Shown here in pieces: positions 1-8,922 of a stretch of 64,000 nucleotides of DNA. Position 1 is the stretch's first letter, and every line of letters starts with the position of its first letter. Made by a program: the position numbers and the translations under genes. Source of the DNA: Cytobacillus sp. IB215665 (GTDB taxonomy: Bacteria > Bacillota > Bacilli > Bacillales > SM2101); contig NZ_JAXBME010000010.1 of assembly GCF_033963835.1 (NCBI RefSeq), forward strand, positions 62,001 through 126,000. The letters run 5' to 3'. Under the pieces are notes generated by a model, which did no database searches, was not told where the DNA came from, and worked only from the letters and a program-made list of their open reading frames with translations.

Positions 1-48
1 AATAACACCTATAAAAAATCTGAAGGTGAAAAAAACGATACATGTTTG

Positions 49-186
49 CTATTTATTCATTTTTGATTCATTGATGGCGTTCTTAACAGCAAGTTTAATC
101 ACCCAATATAAAATAACCATTCCGACTATAAAAGAAAGGAAATTAAAAAATAACCCCATCAATGGTGTAAATGCATCAAATCTCAT
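49..186 (-). CDS. small single-pass membrane protein, 45 aa
   Basis: The reading frame starts at ATG (complement of 184-186) and has an AGGAG ribosome-binding site at 198-203, about 11 nt upstream. It encodes 45 residues: a short polar N-terminus, one hydrophobic segment at about residues 9-33, and a lysine/asparagine-rich tail ending SKMNK. A longer plus-strand frame overlaps it, but that frame has no good ribosome-binding site and no family character. I do not recognise the family. Membrane location is inferred from hydrophobicity only. Confidence 0.5.
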   Translation of the reverse strand: MRFDAFTPLMGLFFNFLSFIVGMVILYWVIKLAVKNAINESKMNK

Positions 187-696
187 TTTAAAACACGCTC
201 CTGTTAAAAAAGTTGATGTGAAAAATAAACATATTGTCTATTATAACAAAAGGACACTTGAAAAGGTGTAGATTGAGTATTCAACCACGATAATATTGTA
301 TATAAAACTATTATTTGAATAATTATGAAATTATCTACTCTCTAACATGAACTAAGCCAATTGTTGATGAAAGCCATACTGATCCATACAAAAAAGCTAT
401 GCTTCCAAATACAAAAAAACACTAATGGTTAATCTTTAAATAAACCTAGTCACTCAAAAGGAGCAAAAAAATTAATAAAAAGGAAAAAACTAGAATGAAA
501 ACATAGGAAATAGACTGAGCGTTTGTAAGTTCCTCTATGTTAAGGTTCTAAATTTCTTTGTTAGAAGGTTTTTCTGACATAATACACCGCTATATGGATA
601 TTTATAACATGTTTAATAACACTTAGTAATTATAAGTTATTTCTAATTTGTTGATGGTTAGTAAACATAATGTAACTTATACCTGTTATTTATTAA
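187..696. other. intergenic stretch with no recognised gene
   Basis: About 500 bp of AT-rich sequence between a small membrane protein and the end of the first propeller gene. No frame with a ribosome-binding site and coding character was seen on either strand, and no clear terminator hairpin or operator was found. Confidence 0.5.
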
Positions 697-1725
697 CTAT
701 GCTTCATCGGATAGCTCGACGACGTAGGCTAATTTATCGTCAGGTGTGAAGGAAATAAAACCAGATAATTCATTAAAAGGCATGTCAATGGTGGCAATAA
801 TTGCATGTGTCTTAGTATCAATAACAGAAACGGATTTACCTCTACTATTACTTACGTAGGCTAACTTGCCATCAGAAGTAAAGACGACAAATATCGGTTC
901 GGTACCAACAGGTATTGTAGCAATAACAGAATGAGTTTTGACACTAATAACAGAAACAATACCAGTAAATTTACTTACAACATAAGCAAAATTGCCATCA
1001 GGAGTAAAAGCAACATCGGTTTGATCACCATCGATTTGAACAGTAGCAATAACAGAATGAGTTTTAACATCAATGACATAAAGATTTTTATTAATGTTAG
1101 AAATAGCAATATAAGCTATTTTTCCATTGGGAGTAAAAGCAACTACATTCGGTTGCACACCAACAGTGGTAGTAGCAATAACAGAATGAGTAGTTACATT
1201 AATAACGGAAACTGTATTAGAATCACGAATAGTCACGTATGCTAGTTTTCCATCAGGAGTGAAAGTAACATCAATAGGAATGTCACCAATAGATACAGAA
1301 GAAATAATAGAATGTGTGCTAACATCCATGACAGTAATGGTGCCGGCAGGATTAGAGTTAACAATGTAAGCTAATTTCCCATCTGGAGAGAAAACAATAC
1401 CTTCAGGTAGTTCATCGGTTAAAACTGTAGAAATAAGAGAATGAGTTTTCAAGTTAATAACAGAAAGAGTATTATCGTCACGATTAATAACATAAACCAG
1501 TTTTCCATCTGTAGTGATAGCTACTTCTACAGGTATACTACCGATTGCAATGGAAGCAATAATAGAATGAGTGTTTGTATCTATAGCTGAAACAGAATTT
1601 GAATTAGAGCCATTAGCCACATAAAAATTTTTACCGTCAGGTGTAAAGGCAGATGAAGAATTAAACCCCGTTGGTATTGTAGTTATCAAACTATGGGTTT
1701 TTACATCAATTACAGCGGTTGTCAA
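697..1725 (-). CDS. YVTN-family beta-propeller repeat protein
   Basis: A 342-residue protein built almost entirely from eight units of about 42 residues. Each unit carries a strand like FTPDGKLAYV followed by a strand like VSVIDVKTHSVIATV, the signature of YVTN/NHL-like beta-propellers. The N-terminus begins with the second strand type and the C-terminus ends with the first, as expected for a propeller closed by pairing its ends. The start is TTG at 1725 with GAGGTGA upstream. No signal peptide is visible, so it is cytosolic or carried on the spore. It is clearly paralogous to the gene at 2689-3723 but more diverged: two units have TTDGK or TPDDK in place of TPDGK. No enzymatic function can be assigned. 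Confidence 0.88.
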   Translation of the reverse strand: MTTAVIDVKTHSLITTIPTGFNSSSAFTPDGKNFYVANGSNSNSVSAIDTNTHSIIASIAIGSIPVEVAITTDGKLVYVINRDDNTLSVINLKTHSLISTVLTDELPEGIVFSPDGKLAYIVNSNPAGTITVMDVSTHSIISSVSIGDIPIDVTFTPDGKLAYVTIRDSNTVSVINVTTHSVIATTTVGVQPNVVAFTPNGKIAYIAISNINKNLYVIDVKTHSVIATVQIDGDQTDVAFTPDGNFAYVVSKFTGIVSVISVKTHSVIATIPVGTEPIFVVFTSDGKLAYVSNSRGKSVSVIDTKTHAIIATIDMPFNELSGFISFTPDDKLAYVVELSDEA

Positions 1726-2112
1726 AATAAAATCACCTCAATAAATTAATTCGTATAACAAAAATATGTAAAAATAACTCGTTTGATACAACGTTTTTAA
1801 TAAACTAAAGATTATTGTGTTTGATAAGGGGATGTTCAGATGATAAAAGAAGGTGAAGTTTATCAAGCTAAATGTCCATCATGTACATACACTTTAAAGT
1901 AATAAAAGATTCGGATATCGGCGAATAAAATTTGTTTATAGCTATACTGAAGTAAGGGTTTTGTAAAAAGCGATAAACTGTTTATTAGGGGATTCATCAA
2001 AAGGAGGAAAACAACAATTATTTTATAAATAAAGGTAATTATGATGAATTTATGGAAGTTATAAAACAGCTAAATGAGTTAGTAAACTAATTATTAAAGG
2101 AGGAATTGAACT
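1726..2112. other. intergenic stretch with short coding remnants
   Basis: Two short frames suggest decayed genes. At 1840-1902 an ATG behind AAGGGGATG encodes 20 residues with a CPSC pair and then stops. Around 2005-2090 an AAAGGAGG motif precedes a frame with no start codon that reads ...GNYDEFMEVIKQLNELVN. Neither is identifiable. The AAAGGAGG at 2096-2103 belongs to the next gene. Confidence 0.35.
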
Positions 2113-2475
2113 ATGAGTTCAGAAAGTCATGTTCTGACGCAAAAACAAATTGCAGAGTCGTTTTCTAATGGTAATTTTGAGCCTACTTTTCCATTTCTAT
2201 CAAAAGTAATTGAATGGAATATCGTAGGTGACAAAACCTTGGTAGGTAGGGAAGCTGTAATAGAAGAATGCAAGCAAACTTCAAATTATTTCAAAACGAT
2301 TACCACTAAATTCACTACATTAAATGTAATTTTCGAAAAAAATTGCGTTGCAGTGAATGGAACAGCTGAATTTATTCGTAATGGTGAACAATTATCTTTT
2401 GTTTCAGCCTGTGATGTCTATATTTTTAATGAGAAAAATGAACTGCAAAGAATCGATTCTTATTGTATCATATGA
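2113..2475 (+). CDS. SnoaL/NTF2-like fold protein
   Basis: A 120-residue soluble protein with an excellent AAAGGAGG site 10 nt before ATG. The layout fits the SnoaL-like branch of the NTF2 superfamily, with early helices, a W near residue 35, a VGREAVIEECKQT helix, and alternating strands ending in the typical DVYIFNEKNELQRIDSY pattern. These cone-shaped folds bind small ligands or act as isomerases or hydrolases, and the sequence does not say which. It stands alone between two propeller genes of opposite orientation and has its own terminator. Confidence 0.7.
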   Translation: MSSESHVLTQKQIAESFSNGNFEPTFPFLSKVIEWNIVGDKTLVGREAVIEECKQTSNYFKTITTKFTTLNVIFEKNCVAVNGTAEFIRNGEQLSFVSACDVYIFNEKNELQRIDSYCII

Positions 2476-2513
2476 GACGGTTTGACTTCTCCTGTTTATA
2501 CTGAAAAATAATG

Positions 2514-2544
2514 AAATCCCATCTTCTACAGAAGTGGGATTTTT
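2514..2544 (+). terminator. intrinsic terminator after the SnoaL-like gene
   Basis: The arms AAATCCCA and TGGGATTT form an 8-bp stem followed by a T-rich run. It lies about 40 bp after the stop codon at 2475. Confidence 0.7.
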
Positions 2545-2688
2545 AAAATTCTATACTAAGGATAACCAGCCACGTGCTATAAGAATTAGCTAAGGCCTTG
2601 TGGATAAAGACGTGAATGATTATTAGTCATAAGTCTTATTTTGTATTTTGTTTTTAAAAAATCAAGTGGAAAAAACAATAGCATTTAA

Positions 2689-3723
2689 TTAAGAGGAACC
2701 CTCAACTACATAAGCCAGTTTTCCATCGGGAGTAAAGGCGACAACACCTGGATTTTCTCCAACCTGAATAGTAGTAATCACACTATGCGTTGTTACATCA
2801 ATGACCGACACAGTACCAGGATCATCGTCCCGGTTGATTATATAAGCAAGTTTACCGTCGGGTGTAAAAGCGATAACACCAGGTTCATCCCCTACCCTCA
2901 CTGTAGCAATCACACTATGAGTTTTCACATCAATGACAGACACAGAGCCAGGTTCATCCTCTCGATTGGCCACATAAGCCAGTTTACCGTCGGGCGTAAG
3001 GGTGACAGTTCTAGGTTCTTCTCCCACTAGCACAGTAGCAATTACACTTTGGTTTTTTACATCAATGACTGAAACAGAGTTCTCATCCCTGCTTGTCACA
3101 TAAGCCAGTTTTCCATCGGGCGTGAAGACTAAATCTCTAGGGTCTCCTCCAACCTGTACAGTAGCAATTACCCTATGCGTATTCACATCAATGACTGAAA
3201 TAAGCCCAGGATCTTCTCGACGGTTAGTCACAAAAATGAGTTTTCCATCAGGTGTAAAGGTGACAGTTCTTGGATCGTTCTTCACAGTTATAGTTGCAAT
3301 CACGCTGTGAGTTTTGACATCAATGACAGAAACAGAGTCCGCGCCTAAGTTAGCCACATAAGCCAGTTTTCCATCAGGAGTGAAGGCGACATCTCTAGGG
3401 TCTTCTCCAACCTGTACAGTAGCAATCACACTATGTGTTTTCACATCAATGACAGAAACAGAGTTTCCCCTCTCATTAATTACATAAGCCAGTTTTCCAT
3501 CAGGTGAAAAGTCGACTAGTTCTGGATTTTCTCCAACCTGTACAGTAGCAATTACACTATGTGTTTTCACATCAATGACAGAAACAGTTTCTACATCATT
3601 ATTAGCTATATAAGCCAGTTTTCCATCAGGAGTAAAGATAGGTTGGGCAGATACAACATTATCTCCAACGGGTATAGTAGTGATCACGTTATGTGTTTTG
3701 ACATCAATTACCGTTGTCGTCAA
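2689..3723 (-). CDS. YVTN-family beta-propeller repeat protein
   Basis: A 344-residue protein with eight highly regular repeats. The TPDGKLAY strand recurs eight times and VSVIDVKTHSVIATV-like strands alternate with it. The repeats are more uniform than in the paralogue at 697-1725, and the DNA is visibly repetitive at about 126-bp spacing. This suggests recent internal duplication or gene conversion. The start is TTG at 3723 with AGAGGCGG upstream. There is no signal peptide or membrane segment. A decayed piece of a third propeller lies at 7171-7260. The family is structural, so a role such as a spore-surface or scaffold protein is only inference. Confidence 0.9.
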   Translation of the reverse strand: MTTTVIDVKTHNVITTIPVGDNVVSAQPIFTPDGKLAYIANNDVETVSVIDVKTHSVIATVQVGENPELVDFSPDGKLAYVINERGNSVSVIDVKTHSVIATVQVGEDPRDVAFTPDGKLAYVANLGADSVSVIDVKTHSVIATITVKNDPRTVTFTPDGKLIFVTNRREDPGLISVIDVNTHRVIATVQVGGDPRDLVFTPDGKLAYVTSRDENSVSVIDVKNQSVIATVLVGEEPRTVTLTPDGKLAYVANREDEPGSVSVIDVKTHSVIATVRVGDEPGVIAFTPDGKLAYIINRDDDPGTVSVIDVTTHSVITTIQVGENPGVVAFTPDGKLAYVVEGSS

Positions 3724-3921
3724 AAAACCGCCTCTTTCTCATCGAGTATACTTTCTATATAGATATGAAAAAGTTAGTGTGGGTGATACTTTTTATGAAT
3801 AGTAAACTCGGTGGTGCCAACATACAAGATAGCCATTAAAGGTGCATTGGAATGTGCATGAATTACCGCTTCAATAAACAAAAATATTGATCCATTATTT
3901 TATCGTAAAAGAGGGATTTAA

Positions 3922-4134
3922 ATGTTAATTTTACATAGTAGACACTTTATAGGGTTATTAATAATACTAGTAATTCTAATATTGGTAGTATCTTTTCTAA
4001 TTATTTCATTAGGTTATTTTAATAGTAAGGAAATAAGTTTACTGACTTCAAAGTGCTATGAATCTGGTGGAGAGGTGGTACTAGAGATACACGAATACAT
4101 AACAAGTAGTTATTCTTTTGAATGTAAAAAATAA
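3922..4134 (+). CDS. small membrane-anchored protein, 70 aa
   Basis: ATG follows AGAGGGATTTAA. The first 33 residues form a strongly hydrophobic segment rich in I, L and V. A roughly 37-residue polar tail follows, with two cysteines (SKCYESGGEV and SFECKK) that could pair outside the membrane. The family is not recognised. It lies alone between the second propeller gene and the glycosyltransferase. Confidence 0.55.
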   Translation: MLILHSRHFIGLLIILVILILVVSFLIISLGYFNSKEISLLTSKCYESGGEVVLEIHEYITSSYSFECKK

Positions 4135-4592
4135 AGTGCTAACGGTTATACAATCAGGAGAATTAATTGAATTGTAAAAATAGAATTATTAAAAAAACAC
4201 TATAGAAAAAACGTGTAACAGTAGAATCAATAGGGAGAGATGACATAAAGTATCATAGAAAAGATTTTTTAGTGTTAGCGGGATTTTTCTTTTTTCCATT
4301 ACTTTTGTTAATAGAAAGATCATTAATAATTGAAATGAGAGACCTAAATGTCAACCGGCCAGAAATAGATACAAACAAAAAGTGAACATCCAGGAAATTA
4401 GTAGCTCTCCAGTTTGGTTGACTCAATGATTAGTGAGTCGATTAGTTCCAGTTCTTCAGTGTGAAAAATTGAAACTTTTTTAATTATCACAATGAGACAT
4501 CTACTTTGCGATTAATACTAGTTTTGATCCCTTACCTTAAAAGTGAAATTTGTTCTTTCTCCGAAAAAAAGAACAATCGTTGGCATACCCCT
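4135..4592. other. intergenic stretch with a possible membrane-protein relic
   Basis: An open frame at 4206-4385 encodes about 59 residues with a hydrophobic core (FLVLAGFFFFPLLLLIERS) and a polar end. It has no ATG/GTG/TTG at a ribosome-binding site and opens directly after a stop codon, so it looks like the 3' remnant of a gene. The rest of the gap holds no recognised feature. Confidence 0.35.
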
Positions 4593-5669
4593 TTACATAT
4601 TCAAGTCATGAAAGAACTGATTGTTTGATTTTACTACAGAACTATCAGGAGTATATTTTGCTGCTAAATCGTTATGGAACTTTGCTTTTGAATAATCTTT
4701 CAAAAAAATATAACAGCTGCATAACTCAAGGTGAGGAGCCCATGTGTAACAAGGTTCTTGAAAAAAAGTAATATTATCATCCAAATCTGTCATCTCAAGC
4801 TTGGTGGCTACTTTATACCAACTGATTGCTTGTGTAATTTGCTTGTTTTCTTTAAAGCAATATGCTAACCTACAACAAATTTCAGCTCTTGGAGAACCCA
4901 TCTTAAAAGATGTTAAACAATACTCAATTGCTTTATCATATTGTTTAAGATTAATATAGGTATCTACAAGCCTCCAAATGGCAAAGTTACGAAATTCTTT
5001 ATCTTGGTTTTTCAAAGTTAAAAAGGTGTCATACAATTCAATAGCTTTCTCATAATTTTTATGATCAAAGCACTCATTTGCATAAAGGAATATATCCCTT
5101 GGAGGCAACGTCTTTTGTGCGGCAAGTACTTTTTCATAAATTTTTATGTTTCGTTCAGACCTTGGTCGAACTCTTTTATGCTTTATGACTATATCTGTTT
5201 TGAAGACTTTACCTGAAACTTTAAGTTCCTCATGAACGTATCCATGCCATTTAAATTTACATTCCTTCTTCACTATACGATTTCGATAGAGTGTTAAGAG
5301 AGGTCTCCCGTCTTTGTCAAAGTTATATTCGTAAGGCATCATGATTGCATCAGGATTAAGATCAAGAAGGTTCTGCTTTACCTCAGCAATCTTGCGTTGA
5401 CTATCAATTGGTACGATATCATCCGCATCAAGCCACATAATGTAATCCTTAGTAGCTTTGGAGAACGAGTAATTTCTAGCTTTTGAAAAATCATCTATCC
5501 ATTCAAAGTCATATACTTTATCAGTATACATCTTTGCTATTTCCTTCGTTCGATCTGATGACCCAGTATCAATAATAATAATTTCATCCATTAATTTAGC
5601 TATTGAGGATAAACAATTATCTAATACTTCTTCTTCATTTTTAACAATCATACAAAGACTAATTTCCAT
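4593..5669 (-). CDS. family-2 glycosyltransferase with C-terminal TPR repeats
   Basis: The GT-A domain opens with ISLCMIVKNEE and continues with IIIDTGSSDRTKEIA and the DXD-type motif WLDADD at about residues 79-84. These features are typical of GT2 enzymes that transfer a sugar from a nucleotide-sugar donor. Residues from about 190 to the end form TPR-like helical pairs (YEKAIELYDTFL, YDKAIEYCL). The same fusion occurs in Firmicute glycosyltransferases linked to spore or surface glycosylation. The start is ATG at 5669 behind GAGGTGG; an in-frame TTG at 5681 is possible but less likely. Collagen-like proteins, which are often glycosylated, lie just upstream, so they are possible acceptors. 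That link is inference. Confidence 0.85.
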   Translation of the reverse strand: MEISLCMIVKNEEEVLDNCLSSIAKLMDEIIIIDTGSSDRTKEIAKMYTDKVYDFEWIDDFSKARNYSFSKATKDYIMWLDADDIVPIDSQRKIAEVKQNLLDLNPDAIMMPYEYNFDKDGRPLLTLYRNRIVKKECKFKWHGYVHEELKVSGKVFKTDIVIKHKRVRPRSERNIKIYEKVLAAQKTLPPRDIFLYANECFDHKNYEKAIELYDTFLTLKNQDKEFRNFAIWRLVDTYINLKQYDKAIEYCLTSFKMGSPRAEICCRLAYCFKENKQITQAISWYKVATKLEMTDLDDNITFFQEPCYTWAPHLELCSCYIFLKDYSKAKFHNDLAAKYTPDSSVVKSNNQFFHDLNM

Positions 5670-6090
5670 ACCCCACCTCAATTTAGACCTTATGGTAAAG
5701 TTGTAACTTAAATGATACTTCTTATTAACTTATGGTTTACATAAGAAAGAGTTACAAAAATGGAGTTAAATCGAGAATGAAAGTGGACTTCTCTAAACCT
5801 CACGTACATTCGTACGTACGCTTAGAAAGTTTTAAGCAAACAAACATATATACAGAGTGAAATAGTTTAATTTAACTTTAATATTAGAAATTCAAACTAT
5901 TGAATTAAGGATTTAATTGAAACGTATAAACCATTTTCAAACTTGGTTTAATAGAGGATATTAAATTCTTGGAAATGTACAATTATCATAGACAACTGTA
6001 TATTTTAGTCAAGAAATATATGATTGTCTCACCTTCTAAAGAAAAGAAACATATATATAAAATAAACAATTATAGGGGATGATCTTACTA
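5670..6090. other. divergent intergenic region before the first collagen-like gene
   Basis: About 420 bp between divergently oriented genes. It includes a short hairpin at about 5793-5812 (ACGTAC ATTC GTACGT) and AT-rich promoter-like sequence. The stretch AGGGGATGA before the gene at 6091 is its ribosome-binding site. No further gene was seen. Confidence 0.4.
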
Positions 6091-6633
6091 ATGAAAGAAA
6101 AAGAGTGTAAATGTAGAGTTGTCCCACTACCACCAAAGGGACCACAAGGACCTCCTGGAAAACCTGGACCACAGGGGCCAGCAGGACCGATGGGGATGCA
6201 AGGACCAACAGGAATACCCGGACAGGAAGTAATGAAGATCTATTTAGGTGCACAAAGTGTTGATCTTACTACCGAAAACAATTTTGTAGGGCGAGGCACC
6301 TCTGGTAATTTAGATCAAAATAATGTGGTGATACTACAGGATGCAACCATTACCGATTTGATTTTTAGTACCCGGGATAATAGTATATCAAGTCAACAGT
6401 CAGTAATGTGTGAGATTGTTACAAGTAGTCTTTGTGGTGCCTCACCAGAAGGTTCAAATATTGTAGCAACGGTAAGTGGTCCAAGTCCAGGATCACTAAA
6501 TTGTTGCGGCACTGCAACGGGTAGTTTCTCTGTTTCCGAATGTGACCTATTAGCTGTAAGGATTACTGCCACCGATAGTAATCAAACACTAGAAAATGGT
6601 GTTGCAGCCACCATTCGTCTTACAATCCCATAA
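6091..6633 (+). CDS. collagen-like GXX-repeat protein, probable spore-surface protein
   Basis: A 180-residue protein. After a short N-terminus containing CKCRVVP (about residues 6-12) comes a run of Gly-X-Y triplets such as GPQGPPGKPGPQGPAG to about residue 47. A beta-rich C-terminal domain of about 130 residues follows, with cysteines (VMCEIV, SLCGAS, LNCCGT, SECDLL). This layout resembles BclA-type exosporium filaments, which form collagen triple helices capped by a trimeric globular head. ATG at 6091 is preferred because AGGGGATGA upstream matches the ribosome-binding consensus and would contain the earlier ATG at 6079. The N-terminus is nearly identical to that of the gene at 7395-7919. 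There is no signal peptide, as is usual for mother-cell-made exosporium proteins. Confidence 0.82.
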   Translation: MKEKECKCRVVPLPPKGPQGPPGKPGPQGPAGPMGMQGPTGIPGQEVMKIYLGAQSVDLTTENNFVGRGTSGNLDQNNVVILQDATITDLIFSTRDNSISSQQSVMCEIVTSSLCGASPEGSNIVATVSGPSPGSLNCCGTATGSFSVSECDLLAVRITATDSNQTLENGVAATIRLTIP

Positions 6634-6683
6634 AAAGCACATAAAGTAGGGGTAGTCCATCTGTTTCTACTTTATGTGCTTTT
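6633..6683 (+). terminator. strong intrinsic terminator
   Basis: A 17-bp stem pairs AAAAGCACATAAAGTAG with CTACTTTATGTGCTTTT, directly after the collagen-like gene. The T-run is part of the stem end. Confidence 0.85.
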
Positions 6684-6982
6684 GAATTTTTGTATACTAT
6701 GTATATGAAATTCATCTAGTTTAGATAATAGAAGCTATTGGAACCAAAATCTTTCAACAAGTCTTTTAACCTAAAGAGAATCGGTTTTAATACAAGAACG
6801 GTGATCATTGGTGTTTCATTACAAAATCAAACTTATTAATATAAAATCATTAATATATAGCTAACCTATTTGTCAGACAAATAATAGAGAATAATCACTA
6901 AAAATACTGCTTATTCTTCAACAATTTACGCATATATCATAGATATGCGTCTTTTTCATTTTAGAATCGCTTTATTGAATAA

Positions 6983-7069
6983 GAGAAGGAATTATTAGAA
7001 GGTGAATCGAACATTTTAAGTTTTCTGATTGCAATTATATTGTGGATTATTGTGGCTCTTATAAAGTAA
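6983..7069 (+). pseudogene. relic of a small membrane-protein gene
   Basis: This frame opens just after a stop codon, without a start. It encodes 28 residues ending in FLIAIILWIIVALIK, which matches the C-terminus of the intact 42-residue protein at 14910-15038 (VIVIALWIIVTLIK). The matching DNA includes TTGTGGATTATTGTG. It is best read as a 5'-truncated paralogue. Confidence 0.6.
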
Positions 7070-7170
7070 ACGTTATTGGAATTGTGATGAATAACCAATT
7101 TTTTTATTGAATGCACCACCAACTTAGGAAAACATTTTTCACAAATACCTGTATAGGATCCCATCAAAGT

Positions 7171-7260
7171 ATGACTATTACCCCTGATGGGAAATATATT
7201 TGCTTACCTAATATAAATTTGGACTCAGTGTCTGTAATAGAACAAAAACTAACGCTCTAG
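7171..7260 (+). pseudogene. fragment of a third YVTN propeller gene
   Basis: Thirty codons read MTITPDGKYICLPN and then SVSVIEQ, which is one repeat of the YVTN propeller (TPDGK..Y...N..DSVSVID), and then stop. There is no ribosome-binding site and nothing similar flanks it. It lies on the opposite strand to the two intact propellers. Confidence 0.65.
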
Positions 7261-7394
7261 TCGCAAGGGTTGAAGGGACTTGTTATATTTTACATACAAT
7301 GTTTAAAGTTGTGACTAACTATAAACGCTAGTCCAAGCAAATATTAACAAAATATCATAAAAATAAATAGAATAATATATTGGAGGTGAAAAAG

Positions 7395-7919
7395 ATGTAT
7401 GGTAAGGACAAGGATTGTAAATGTAGGGTAGTTCCACCACCACCTCAAGGGCCACAGGGACCTCCTGGAAAACCAGGACCTCCAGGGCCCCCAGGACCAC
7501 CTGGATCAACTAGTTTAATTACTACCGTTAAGCAGTGTGTAGGCTTCGAATTACCAACTGCACCTATACCTTTTCCTTTTGATGTGGAAATCAGGAATGT
7601 TATGGGAACCCCCATGTTTCAATTTTTTAACTTCTCAGTAATACAGTTAGATGGTGCAAATTATGGTTTCTTATCAGATAATGGTGCCCCTAGGCTTGCT
7701 GCAAATGGTGTTATTATGAATTATAACACTCCAGGCGTATTCGCTGGAATGGTCTCCGTAAATGGTCCTGCTGGTGTAATTTCTATAGAAAACCCGGGCA
7801 ACAATTATCAGCTTTCATTTTCAACACAGGTAATGTTGCAATCAGGTCAATCAGTAGAATTTGTAATACGTCAAAACGGTATGGCAATTCCTGAATCAGA
7901 AATCCAAGTTACTATTTAG
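7395..7919 (+). CDS. collagen-like GXX-repeat protein, probable spore-surface protein
   Basis: A 174-residue protein starting MYGKDKDCKCRVVP, followed by the triplet run GPQGPPGKPGPPGPPGPPG to about residue 38. The C-terminal domain, about 135 residues, is beta-rich and unrelated at a glance to that of the gene at 6091: this one is rich in F/P/N and lacks the cysteines. GGAGGTGAAAAAG precedes ATG at 7395, and the upstream TTG inside that motif is not the start. A CATACAAT box at 7293-7300 resembles the -10 of mother-cell sigma factors (inference). The shared N-terminus with a different head suggests one anchoring signal carrying different tips, as in BclA-type exosporium proteins. Confidence 0.82.
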   Translation: MYGKDKDCKCRVVPPPPQGPQGPPGKPGPPGPPGPPGSTSLITTVKQCVGFELPTAPIPFPFDVEIRNVMGTPMFQFFNFSVIQLDGANYGFLSDNGAPRLAANGVIMNYNTPGVFAGMVSVNGPAGVISIENPGNNYQLSFSTQVMLQSGQSVEFVIRQNGMAIPESEIQVTI

Positions 7920-7948
7920 TAAGCTGAGAAGTAATTCACACACATACT

Positions 7949-7980
7949 ACTCATGTCTTTTCTTGAGGCGTGAGTTTTTT
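7949..7980 (+). terminator. intrinsic terminator
   Basis: A 7-bp stem pairs ACTCATG with CGTGAGT (one G-T pair) and is followed by a T6 run, about 30 bp after the second collagen-like gene. Confidence 0.6.
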
Positions 7981-8412
7981 GCTTTTTGTATATTAATGAA
8001 TATAAAATTCAAATCTAGTTTACATAATAGCAGCTAGAACCAATCAATTTATACAAATGTTGATATAATAGCACTCATTTAAAGTTGGAATTTATGTAAT
8101 ATGAATGGTTGTGTATATTGTTTATATATCATGATTCCTTTTATAACAAATAAACTTATTTCCTCGTTTTCTTGTATAAAAACGTTATTGTTAAATTGGG
8201 TAGTATTTAACACAAGTTGTGTTGTGTTTAATAATTAAATGTTATTCAATACTATGGAGGGTGTCTGTAAAAAGAGACGTGTCCTTTCTTTTCAAAAAGG
8301 GTCGATTCAACTTAATAAACCTGAATTGTTACTGTAATTTGTATTATTTTAGTCTGCGGGCTGAAGATTCGGAGTATTATAGGAAGTATAATATTTGGAG
8401 GAGGCGAATTTT

Positions 8413-8809
8413 ATGGACGGGGATATTTTCTACATATTATCCATTATTGTTTATTGTTACTATAATGTTTGCTTTTATTGCTGTTTTTCAGGTGTTACTT
8501 GCACTAGGGGTACCGTTAGGCGAATTTGCGATGGGTGGATATTATAAAGTTCTACCTAAAAAATTACGTATTATAAGTTTCATAAATGCTATTATTCTTT
8601 TGTTTATGGGAGTTGTTTTTTTACAGCATACTAACTTCTTAAATATATTTAATTTTTTACCTACAAATATTTTAGTTTGGGTAATAACAGTTTATTTGGG
8701 CTTAAATACGATAAAAAATCTAATATCCAAAAGTAAAAAAGAAAGATATGTAATGACACCTTTATCGAGTATTGCATTTATATTATGTTTAATGATTTCT
8801 TTATCATAA
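8413..8809 (+). pseudogene. integral membrane protein gene, apparently frameshifted near its 5' end
   Basis: From about 8465 the frame encodes a hydrophobic protein (IMFAFIAVFQVLLALG, then PLGEFAMGGYYKVLPKKLR and more membrane segments) with three or four transmembrane helices. It resembles small conserved Bacillus membrane proteins of unknown function. The only good start, ATG at 8413 behind TTGGAGGAGG (8396-8405), is in another frame and gives MDGDIFYILSIIVYCYY. That reads like the missing first helix, so one indel at about 8450-8465 would restore the gene. The main frame also extends upstream without a stop, but its 5' part lacks coding character. ATG at 8465 is an alternative start. A sequencing error cannot be excluded. 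Confidence 0.55.
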
Positions 8810-8922
8810 GGTAGATCTATTCAACAATCGGGCTCAAGAATGTAGTACTATTTTAACTATTGTAAACTAATTGCATAAAAAATAGATAACCAGAAATGAC
8901 CGCCTGACCTCATAATGCGATG

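Noticed and set aside
26-271. Plus-strand 81-residue frame at the left edge
   Set aside because: Its start context is weak and composition odd, whereas the minus-strand frame at 49-186 has a proper ribosome-binding site and membrane profile.
931-1245. Plus-strand asparagine/serine-rich frame opposite the propeller gene
   Set aside because: It is antisense to the repeated VKTHSVIATV segments. Similar shadows occur opposite the second propeller.
2689-3723. CRISPR-like periodic repeats
   Set aside because: The period of about 126 bp is in frame and encodes propeller blades. There are no short direct repeats with unique spacers anywhere in the window.
5785-5832. CGTACG-rich palindrome as an origin or attachment site
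   Set aside because: Only a 6-bp stem with a short loop. There is no repeated boxes pattern, integrase gene or flanking direct repeat.
6029-6253. Minus-strand hydrophobic frame opposite the first collagen-like gene
   Set aside because: It is the antisense of Gly-X-Y codons, which gives long valine/leucine-rich frames by composition; the same happens at 7315-7509.
6961-7167. Minus-strand 68-residue frame
   Set aside because: It has no ribosome-binding site and covers the plus-strand relic of the small membrane-protein gene.
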